NCBI GenBank assembly: GCA_045126355.1
Contig: JBGVOE010000126.1
Coordinates: 112,061 to 176,060, forward strand
Length of the DNA: 64,000 nt
Direction of reading: 5' to 3'
From: CAZSIA01 sp045126355
GTDB taxonomy: Bacteria; Bacillota_I; Bacilli_A; Acholeplasmatales; Anaeroplasmataceae
Both the position numbers and the translations under genes were made by a program. Under the pieces are notes generated by a model. The model had not been told where the DNA came from and ran no database searches. It was given only the letters and a program-made list of their open reading frames with translations. Within the stretch, counting starts at the first letter, position 1; each line of letters starts with the position of its first letter. This document shows positions 58,461 through 64,000 of the stretch, piece by piece.

Positions 58461-59497
58461 CTAATTAATACTCTTTTATAAGGTTGAATACATCTTCCAT
58501 CATTTGATATACATACTAAATTGTGCATTTTTGGACTATAATGACCTTTTCCACCTTGTATTTTATATAAATTAACCCATTCACCTAATGGTTTTATACC
58601 TAATTCTTCTACTAATTCATTCGAATCTGTTCCAATTATTTCAAATTGTTCTGGATTAAATTTATCTAAAAAAGAAATAGGGACTCCCATAATACCATAA
58701 TAATCCATAGGTATGTCTGAAATTTTATTAACATTTATAGCATCAAAATTATAAAATTTTAAATATTCTTTTTTGCTTAATAAAAGTGGAGTAACACCGT
58801 CTTCTTCATAATATTTTTTGGTTAATATTAATTCATCATTAGTTTTATCAATTTTTAAATTTGTAAACCAACCAATATTTCCAAAAGATTTAATAGAATC
58901 ACCTGGAGTTTTAAATTTATTAACACTATTATAACCAAACCAAATTTTATTATTTTTAAATAAAGAAAATATATTTTTTAATCCAATAGCATTTTTATTT
59001 CCAATGGTTAAAAACTTTTTATTGTGTTCTATAAGTAATTCAATATAATCAGAAAATAAAGAAAATGGTGGATTTGATACAATTATATCTGATTCTTTTA
59101 AGATATTTATACATTCTTCACTTCTAAAGTCACCATTACCATTTAAATAAGTTTTATAAACTTTTTGTGTATTAAATTCATTATTTAATTCATCTGCATA
59201 TAAATCAAAAAGATTATTAGAGATATTTTTCTCTTGTTTTAAAACTTCTAATTTATATACATGTTTTCCATTATCATAAAAAGTTGCAATTAATTTTTTA
59301 ATTTCTAATTTTTTCATATTCATATAAAAATATTTAAAAAAATTTGAATATTCAGGATTATCACAATTACAGTAAATTATTTTATCTTTAAAATGATTAG
59401 TATAATGCTTTAATTCTTTTTCTATATCTTTATATAATGTATAAAATTCATCGTTTTTATTAATTTTTGCGTCTAATAAATTTTGATTTTTAAACAT
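58448..59497 (-). CDS. Orphan EcoRI-type adenine-specific DNA methyltransferase
   Basis: 349 residues. The order and spacing of motifs resemble the EcoRI methylase family: NDEFYTLYKDIEKEL at the start, IYCNCDNPEYSNFFKYF for the cofactor region, DIIVSNPPFSLF as catalytic motif IV (NPPF), and MGVPISFLDKF later. It should transfer methyl groups from S-adenosylmethionine to adenine N6. No restriction endonuclease gene is beside it, so it is probably a solitary protective or regulatory methylase. GAATTC occurs in this window (for example near 4677). Promoter is the TATAAG variant. Confidence 0.85.
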   Translation of the reverse strand: MFKNQNLLDAKINKNDEFYTLYKDIEKELKHYTNHFKDKIIYCNCDNPEYSNFFKYFYMNMKKLEIKKLIATFYDNGKHVYKLEVLKQEKNISNNLFDLYADELNNEFNTQKVYKTYLNGNGDFRSEECINILKESDIIVSNPPFSLFSDYIELLIEHNKKFLTIGNKNAIGLKNIFSLFKNNKIWFGYNSVNKFKTPGDSIKSFGNIGWFTNLKIDKTNDELILTKKYYEEDGVTPLLLSKKEYLKFYNFDAINVNKISDIPMDYYGIMGVPISFLDKFNPEQFEIIGTDSNELVEELGIKPLGEWVNLYKIQGGKGHYSPKMHNLVCISNDGRCIQPYKRVLIRRKM

Positions 59498-59521
59498 ATA
59501 AACACTTCCTTAACACTTATA

Positions 59522-59533
59522 CTTATAGTTTTT
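59522..59533 (-). promoter_or_regulatory. Element promoter motif, TATAAG variant
   Basis: Minus-strand AAAAACTATAAG; 25 nt before the methyltransferase gene. Confidence 0.62.
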
Positions 59534-59564
59534 AAATTTTTAAAAAAGTGTTTTTAAAATAAAA

Positions 59565-59585
59565 AAAGGAAGAAATTCTTCCTTT
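59565..59585 (-). terminator. Hairpin terminator of the 59594 gene
   Basis: AAAGGAAGAA/TTCTTCCTTT, ten pairs, one-base nominal loop. Confidence 0.62.
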
Positions 59586-59593
59586 AATCTGTT

Positions 59594-60106
59594 TTAATTT
59601 TCTAGTTTATCGATTGTTTTTTGAGCAAGATTATCTAATTTTACTTCATGTTCTTCCATATTAAATGGATAATCAGTTCTTGAAGAGATAAACCAATCTA
59701 AATAATTTTCTGCATAAAACATTTCAACAAAAAATATTTCATCAGTTTTTAAAGACTCTGTTGCGATAGCTTTACATAAATTAGAAAATTTTAACAACGT
59801 TTCATAATATATTGTACCGAAATCTTCTTGTTTACATTTTAAAATACTTTCAAAATCATAACCTCTATTAGTGATAAAATTGCCCTCAGTATATCCCGGA
59901 CAGTCAATATTATTGACTAACAAACTACCACAAAATTCATTAATTAAATATTCTGGTGTTACTTTTTCTAAAAAATGATTGATGCTAGTTAAATAAACTT
60001 CACCTTTTTTAAAAATTACTGATACATAAGTTTGAGAACTTGGTTCTAAATCAATATTTTCGAAACCTAAAACAGATGCTTTTACTATTTTCTCTACAAA
60101 TTTCAT
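59594..60106 (-). CDS. Hypothetical protein, 170 aa
   Basis: 170 residues, soluble and acidic, with mixed strands and helices; NNIDCPGYTEGNFITNRGYD is the most distinctive stretch. It has the standard TATATA-class cassette: 38-nt leader, TAGGAGG, and a 10-bp terminator. Unrecognised. Confidence 0.6.
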   Translation of the reverse strand: MKFVEKIVKASVLGFENIDLEPSSQTYVSVIFKKGEVYLTSINHFLEKVTPEYLINEFCGSLLVNNIDCPGYTEGNFITNRGYDFESILKCKQEDFGTIYYETLLKFSNLCKAIATESLKTDEIFFVEMFYAENYLDWFISSRTDYPFNMEEHEVKLDNLAQKTIDKLEN

Positions 60107-60143
60107 TCCTAATTCCTCCTAAATTTAAATAATAATAAGCATC

Positions 60144-60158
60144 TTATATATAGTTTTA
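60144..60158 (-). promoter_or_regulatory. Element promoter motif, TATATA class
   Basis: Minus-strand TAAAACTATATATAA; 38-nt leader to the 59594-60106 gene. Confidence 0.72.
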
Positions 60159-60173
60159 AAAAAATATAAACAA

Positions 60174-60199
60174 AAAAGAGAAGTATTTTCTTCTCTTTT
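60174..60199 (-). terminator. Hairpin terminator of the 60204-61074 operon
   Basis: AAAAGAGAAG/CTTCTCTTTT, ten pairs. Confidence 0.66.
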
Positions 60200-60203
60200 T
60201 CTC

Positions 60204-60542
60204 TTACCAAACAATATGAATAGCTATAATTATATCTTCTTTAGTAATGATAAAATCTAATAATCTACTTTCGCAGCCTTTTGATATTTCGAATATCATT
60301 CTATCTAAAAATAAATGTAAAGCATGTAAATTAGATTCATCAATCTTATAATATTCTTTATAATGATTAAAATAATAATCTAAATCATTTTTAAAACCAT
60401 TTTGACTAGCTATTTCAGAAACTTCAAAATTTTCGCCAATAAAACTTGGATTTAATTCTAAACATATATCTTCTAATATTTCTTTAATAACCTCTAATTT
60501 AGTTCGGTTAGTTTCTTCAAAATATTTTCTAATTAATAGCAT
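60204..60542 (-). CDS. Hypothetical acidic protein, 112 aa
   Basis: 112 residues, mostly helical, no signal peptide. Contains KLEVIKEILEDICLEL and a hydrophobic C-terminal end (DIIIAIHIVW). It starts two bases after the stop of the 60544 gene and is its operon partner; a 10-bp terminator follows. Unrecognised. Confidence 0.55.
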   Translation of the reverse strand: MLLIRKYFEETNRTKLEVIKEILEDICLELNPSFIGENFEVSEIASQNGFKNDLDYYFNHYKEYYKIDESNLHALHLFLDRMIFEISKGCESRLLDFIITKEDIIIAIHIVW

Positions 60543-60543
60543 A

Positions 60544-61074
60544 TTAATATACCTCTTGTATTCTTTCTTCGCCTAGATAATCACAAACTAAGTCACCGAA
60601 AAATTTAAGTAACATACCTTCACGATAAACATTAATATCCGCTTTATCAACATTATCAAAACCTTGAATTACTTGATAAGAGGTATTATAACAAAAATAT
60701 TTATTTGATAACCAACTTTCATGTGAATAATCTTCTAGCCATTCTAATAATTCTTCTGAGTCTGTATCACTTTCATCAAAGAAACAACTTGTCATAGCTT
60801 CATATAATGATAAAGTGTGATATGTTTTATTAGTTTTATCATATAAAGTAAAATAATATGATGAATTTTGACTAAAGGTATTTTCTAAAACCATACCAGT
60901 AAATTCATATAATAATTTACTAGGCATGTTAGCTCTTTCTTCTAACAAATCATTATCTAAGTCAGTATTAGAATCATTATTCTGACCAAAAGATATTGTA
61001 CAATTATGTTTTTCAGCCATTTCATAAAGTTTAGTAAGTGTTTTTATATGTGTATTTGACATTCTTATATTCAT
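60544..61074 (-). CDS. Hypothetical acidic protein, 176 aa
   Basis: 176 residues, soluble, acidic in the middle (DESDTDSEELLEWLEDY). It leads a two-gene operon under a TATATA-class promoter with 38-nt leader and AGGAGG. No known motif seen. Confidence 0.55.
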   Translation of the reverse strand: MNIRMSNTHIKTLTKLYEMAEKHNCTISFGQNNDSNTDLDNDLLEERANMPSKLLYEFTGMVLENTFSQNSSYYFTLYDKTNKTYHTLSLYEAMTSCFFDESDTDSEELLEWLEDYSHESWLSNKYFCYNTSYQVIQGFDNVDKADINVYREGMLLKFFGDLVCDYLGEERIQEVY

Positions 61075-61111
61075 TTCTTTTTCCTCCTATATATCAAAAC
61101 ATATTTATGTA

Positions 61112-61126
61112 TAATATATAGTTTTA
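61112..61126 (-). promoter_or_regulatory. Element promoter motif, TATATA class
   Basis: Minus-strand TAAAACTATATATTA; 38-nt leader to the 60544-61074 gene. Confidence 0.72.
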
Positions 61127-61136
61127 AATATAATAA

Positions 61137-61157
61137 AAAAGGGCTTTTCACCCTTTT
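61137..61157 (-). terminator. Hairpin terminator of the 61173-61905 operon
   Basis: AAAAGGG/CCCTTTT, seven-base loop. Confidence 0.65.
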
Positions 61158-61172
61158 AATTTGAAGATTAAA

Positions 61173-61472
61173 TTAATACTTATTTTTTATACCTACAAAA
61201 GGAAAGAATAATTTTGTTTCTTTATCGCATAAAAATAACATTTCAAATTTTTCAAAAATAATAACAAAAGAACCACTTCCATCTCTCATATTCGAAACTT
61301 CAATATTATTTTTAGAAAGAGAATTTAGAATTTGTAAGACATTTGCATAATACATTGGTTCATTTATATAATTTCCAAATTTAGAGACTTTTCTTAATTT
61401 ATTATGGTAGTCTTTAATATTATTAGAAGTATCAAATTTTATTTCTTTAATTTTATTTATTGATTCTTGCAT
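61173..61472 (-). CDS. Hypothetical protein, 99 aa
   Basis: 99 residues, basic, helical N-terminus and strand-rich C-terminus (FVIIFEKFEMLFLCDKE). It overlaps the end of the 61453 gene by 20 bases in another frame and is its operon partner. A 7-bp GC-containing terminator follows. Unrecognised. Confidence 0.5.
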   Translation of the reverse strand: MQESINKIKEIKFDTSNNIKDYHNKLRKVSKFGNYINEPMYYANVLQILNSLSKNNIEVSNMRDGSGSFVIIFEKFEMLFLCDKETKLFFPFVGIKNKY

Positions 61473-61905
61473 TTCTTCTACCTATAGCTTCTTCTAATAA
61501 TTTTGAAAAGTATTTTAAATTATATCCAATGTAAGCCATATATAATTCTAATGCTTGTTTTGTATCATCAAACATTAATGGACACCAATATGCAATTTCA
61601 TCATGAGACCAACCGTGCTTTTCGCAAAGTTTAGGGTTAGCTTCATAATACGTTTGTCTTAGCGATAAATTTTGATTGCTTTCTAACATTTTAAAAATTC
61701 CATTTGTTATATAATGAGCTTTATCAGCACAACAAGTAGAACCTTCATGTTCATTCATAAATTCTCTAAAAAAACAAGTCATAGTTTCCTTTTTATCATT
61801 TAGTATTTCTTTTTCATACCAAAATGGTTCTTGTTCTTTTTTAGAAAAAGATTCAAAAATAGCATTAATTCCTTCTTTAATTTCTTCTTTAGTTAATTCT
61901 TTCAT
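61453..61905 (-). CDS. Hypothetical protein, 150 aa
   Basis: 150 residues, helical and acidic with many aromatic residues. Cysteine and histidine residues are scattered (TCFFRE, STCCADKAHYI, NPKLCEKHGW), which could bind a metal, though no standard motif is formed. It leads a two-gene operon under a TATATA-class promoter, 36-nt leader, AAAGG site. Unrecognised. Confidence 0.55.
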   Translation of the reverse strand: MKELTKEEIKEGINAIFESFSKKEQEPFWYEKEILNDKKETMTCFFREFMNEHEGSTCCADKAHYITNGIFKMLESNQNLSLRQTYYEANPKLCEKHGWSHDEIAYWCPLMFDDTKQALELYMAYIGYNLKYFSKLLEEAIGRRNARINK

Positions 61906-61940
61906 AACACTTTTTCCTTTCTATATTACTAAGATTTAAC

Positions 61941-61955
61941 TAATATATAGTTTTA
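61941..61955 (-). promoter_or_regulatory. Element promoter motif, TATATA class
   Basis: Minus-strand TAAAACTATATATTA; 36-nt leader to the 61453-61905 gene, just beyond the end of the rod RNA. Confidence 0.72.
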
Positions 61956-61961
61956 AATTTT

Positions 61962-62078
61962 AAAAAAAATGGTTATTCAGAGAGGCACGAATTGAGAAAA
62001 TATTATCGCCCCTTCCGGAACTGTATAACTTACTCAACTTCGTTTATTTAGCCCATAAATAACCATTTGTTATTATAT
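61962..62078 (-). ncRNA. Rod-shaped hairpin RNA with its own housekeeping-type promoter
   Basis: About 110 nt. Helices by eye: closing stem AAUGGUUAUU/AAUAACCAUU (62058-62068 with 61968-61977), GGGC/GCCU, a long stem ACGAAGUUGAG/CUCAAUUCGU, GUUAU/AUAAU, and an apical UUCC-GGAA-GGGG with GGAA tetraloop. The closing stem is followed by eight U, so the transcript end is also a terminator. The promoter is TTGAAA-17 nt-TATAAT, unlike the element motif. The rod shape and GGAA loop recall bacterial SRP RNA, but the conserved AGCAGC side of the SRP domain is absent. Confidence 0.65.
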
Positions 62079-62083
62079 TATGT

Positions 62084-62112
62084 ATTATATACCTTAAAAA
62101 TAACTATTTCAA
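62084..62112 (-). promoter_or_regulatory. Housekeeping-type promoter of the rod RNA
   Basis: TTGAAA (62107-62112), 17-nt spacer, TATAAT (62084-62089) on the minus strand. It is the best -35/-10 pair I noticed in the window, and it is not the element motif. Confidence 0.72.
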
Positions 62113-62115
62113 GCA

Positions 62116-63363
62116 TTATTTTGAAATTTTAAATTTTGTTGTTTTTTTATTTTCGAAAATAATTATTAATAAAAGATATAAAACCGCAAAAGTAATTATT
62201 ACAACTATTGAATTTAAATCCTTACAAAAGAACTTTAAAACATTGTGAGTTGTGTATGTTGTTGCAATTACACCTAATATTTCTAATAAAATATTTATAT
62301 AAGATTTTTTCTTTTTATTATAATATTCAAATAAAGGATTAACACTTTTTTCAATATCTTTCAACAATTCATTAAATTTATTTTCTTCTAAAATATAAGT
62401 ATATGCCTTATCTAAATAATCGAATGATGAAATGCTAGTATATCTATAATTTGTAGTAAAATATATTAATTCTTCTGATAAATTATTTGCAACTTTTAAA
62501 TAAACTTTCTCTTTATCACAAGCTAACATAACTTCTTTTTTAAAATAAAATAAATAAGAATATTGTAATAAGTATATATAATAAGCTAATTTTAAATCTT
62601 TATATATTTTATCATTTTTGCCATTTTTATAAAATGAGATATTTTTCTTTTTAACAGTTAAAGAACAAATCGCCTCTTTTGAAACAGATAGATAATGGTT
62701 TTTATATAAAGAAATAGGATTTAATTTGTAAGATACTATATTTTCAAAAGTATTTGTATCTATAGCACATGACATAATATAATTTAAATCATTTATCAAA
62801 TCAGAAGCTTCATTTCCACATTCCAAAATAATTGAACTCATTATTTTGAAGCGTGCAAAATTTGAATTTTCACCATACGAATCATTTAAAATTATATTAT
62901 CACTTTCAATCAAAGTTGATAGTATACTTTTTATATTAGTGAATTTAAAATATTGACGAATAGAGAAAAAAAGTTTCCAATAATTTTTAGTTTCTTTTAT
63001 GAAATCAGCACCAAAACTATCGAAATTTATAATAAGAAGAAAATCTCTTTTATTAAAAACTAAAAATTGTATGCTAGATATTCTTTTTTTTACATCATAA
63101 TGTACAGGCTTTAATTGGAAATTTGTTGATGACGTTACCACATTTTTAGCTATAGAATTATCTTTGATACAAAATTCTTCGAATACACTACTCTTTTTAT
63201 TAAATAATTCGTCGTATATATGCTGATGAATATGTTTCCTGTTATCATTAGATTTTTGTATTTCATCACTTGTAATCCACGGATAAATGTTTTCTTTATA
63301 TTGCATTTTTTTAAATTTACCTGTAAAAATAACAGAAACTGAATTCTTTTGTAGAAATGACAT
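62116..63363 (-). CDS. Membrane-anchored protein with two C-terminal TM helices, unknown
   Basis: 415 residues. About 350 residues of soluble, mixed alpha/beta sequence precede two hydrophobic segments near the C-terminus (ILLEILGVIATTYTTHNVL and IVVIITFAVLYLLLIIIF), with a short basic tail. The ribosome site is AAAGGGGCGAAAAC, not the usual AGGAGG. The nearest promoter motif (63576) is over 200 nt away, and a separate TATAAT lies at 63416-63421. The rod RNA follows its stop directly. Effector-plus-TM-anchor proteins are common in phage defence, but no family is recognised, so this stays unknown. Confidence 0.6.
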   Translation of the reverse strand: MSFLQKNSVSVIFTGKFKKMQYKENIYPWITSDEIQKSNDNRKHIHQHIYDELFNKKSSVFEEFCIKDNSIAKNVVTSSTNFQLKPVHYDVKKRISSIQFLVFNKRDFLLIINFDSFGADFIKETKNYWKLFFSIRQYFKFTNIKSILSTLIESDNIILNDSYGENSNFARFKIMSSIILECGNEASDLINDLNYIMSCAIDTNTFENIVSYKLNPISLYKNHYLSVSKEAICSLTVKKKNISFYKNGKNDKIYKDLKLAYYIYLLQYSYLFYFKKEVMLACDKEKVYLKVANNLSEELIYFTTNYRYTSISSFDYLDKAYTYILEENKFNELLKDIEKSVNPLFEYYNKKKKSYINILLEILGVIATTYTTHNVLKFFCKDLNSIVVIITFAVLYLLLIIIFENKKTTKFKISK

Positions 63364-63575
63364 GTTTTCGCCCCTTTATTAATAAAAAATGTATAAAAAA
63401 ATCACAATTTCTTAAATTATACTACATTTTTTAAACTTTTAATACTATTTTCAACATTTTAATAAAAAACGAAAAAAGCATTTTATACAATTATATTAAT
63501 TTATCACTAATAAATTATAATTCAGTCTCATTTAATAATTTACATATTATTTTACATTTCTATATTTAATATTTT
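63364..63575 (-). other. Long leader or intergenic region before the membrane-anchored protein
   Basis: 212 bases, very AT-rich, with no gene. It may be a long 5' leader from the motif at 63576 or may contain the true promoter, since TATAAT lies at 63416-63421 without a good -35 box. The ribosome site AAAGGGGCGA is unusual for this window. Confidence 0.35.
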
Positions 63576-63589
63576 ATTTATAGTTTTTT
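63576..63589 (-). promoter_or_regulatory. Element promoter motif, TATAAAT variant
   Basis: Minus-strand AAAAAACTATAAAT; 213 nt before the membrane-anchored protein gene, so its target is uncertain. Confidence 0.5.
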
Positions 63590-63598
63590 GAAAAAATA

Positions 63599-63623
63599 AA
63601 AACTAGGAAAAAATCCTAGTTTT
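63599..63623 (-). terminator. Hairpin terminator of the cut gene at the right edge
   Basis: AAAACTAGGA/TCCTAGTTTT, ten pairs, containing the TAG stop. Confidence 0.68.
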
Positions 63624-64000
63624 CAAATCTTAATCTAAATACGTTGTTTTCATCTGTAATTTGAATGTACCAACCTTTTGAATCTTGATTAGAAAAACCA
63701 TAACTTGACATAGTTTTTTTGTATTCAAGATAATCTTCTCTTTCAAATCCTTCGATAGTAAGTCCAACATTCTTTTTAATTTTTTCAATATTAAAGTCAG
63801 AAAGGTTTATTTCTTCACCTAAGCATAAAGACCAATTTCTAACAGTTACATTACCATCGATATTTTCAAAACTTTTAATATATGGTTTAGCTTCTAAAGA
63901 ATTATACCAATCATACCATTCAAGTCCGGGATAAATTATAGAACCATTTGGCGATTCAATCCCAGAAGTTATAGAATAAATAGAATTTTCATAATAAAAA
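63616..64000 (-). CDS. C-terminal part of an unknown protein (cut by window edge)
   Basis: An open frame enters at the window edge and ends at the TAG at 63618-63616, giving 127 residues. The sequence is soluble with aromatic clusters (YPGLEWYDWYNSLE, GWYIQITDENNVFRLRFEN). The stop lies within a 10-bp terminator hairpin, which supports this frame as real. Function unknown. Confidence 0.6.
   Translation of the reverse strand, partial: FYYENSIYSITSGIESPNGSIIYPGLEWYDWYNSLEAKPYIKSFENIDGNVTVRNWSLCLGEEINLSDFNIEKIKKNVGLTIEGFEREDYLEYKKTMSSYGFSNQDSKGWYIQITDENNVFRLRFEN

Noticed and set aside
61962..62078. Rod RNA as bacterial SRP (4.5S) RNA
   Set aside because: The rod shape and GGAA loop agree, but the conserved AGCAGC side of the SRP domain is missing. 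A covariance search would decide.
1..64000. CRISPR array or tRNA/rRNA genes
   Set aside because: No regularly spaced direct repeats and no cloverleaf or rRNA segments were seen on either strand.
1..64000. Mycoplasma genetic code (TGA as Trp)
   Set aside because: TGA serves as stop in overlapping gene pairs (5136-5139, 42198-42201), and Trp is encoded by TGG.
1..64000. Calling the window a confirmed phage
   Set aside because: Many genes are phage-like, but no capsid, portal, terminase or tail gene is visible, so plasmid or integrative element remains possible.

Overview
The window is a 64 kb, very AT-rich segment in which every convincing gene lies on the minus strand, so transcription runs from right to left. 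TGA is used as an ordinary stop (for example the ATGA overlaps at 5136 and 42198), so the Mycoplasma code does not apply. The Listeria-Bacteroides and BspA-type repeats in lipoproteins, strong GGAGG ribosome sites, and a Tad pilus without a secretin suggest a low-GC, single-membrane Bacillota host, probably a gut bacterium. The gene set (ERF annealing protein, DnaQ-like exonuclease, CobS/CobT-like pair, phage-type dNMP kinase, RNA ligase family protein, orphan EcoRI-type methylase, two divergent sigma-like proteins) looks like a huge phage, phage-plasmid or other large mobile element rather than a chromosome. No capsid, terminase, portal, tRNA, rRNA or ribosomal protein gene is visible, so virion formation cannot be claimed.

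Layout from left to right. 1-8801: a cut MBL-fold lipoprotein, an RNA ligase family protein, small proteins, a sigma-like protein, a candidate anti-Shine-Dalgarno small RNA and a large SAF-domain lipoprotein. 8887-15818: a BspA/LRR lipoprotein, a CxxC-repeat exported protein and an HPF-like protein. 16095-25848: DNA metabolism (exonuclease, AAA+/VWA pair, zincin, ERF, nucleotide kinase, RecD2). 26208-29499: TadC, TadB, TadA. 29568-33533: small proteins, a sigma-like protein and RecJ. 33608-33800: a structured RNA of unknown family. 33854-37465: HtrA-like protease, thioredoxin-like protein and unknowns. 37598-46657: Flp pilin, an NDK-like protein, three TadE-like pseudopilins, prepilin peptidase, CpaE and CpaB. 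46768-58328: exported protein, a proteasome-fold hydrolase and a 3157-residue exported protein. 58448-64000: methylase, small unknown proteins, a hairpin RNA beside a membrane-anchored protein, and a cut gene.

The strongest global signal is a recurring transcription cassette. Forty-one minus-strand copies of AAAACTATA followed by a TATATA-like or TATAAT-like -10 sequence sit before genes or operons, usually after a hairpin terminator of the preceding unit. The copies fall into two main classes. The TATATA class precedes the recombination and replication genes and has a near-constant leader of 35-40 nt with TAGGAGGA. The TATAAT class precedes the pilus and most surface genes and the two element-type RNAs. 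With two divergent sigma-like proteins encoded nearby, this suggests an element-specific transcription programme that separates DNA metabolism from pilus assembly. All counts, structures and family calls were made by eye without searches.
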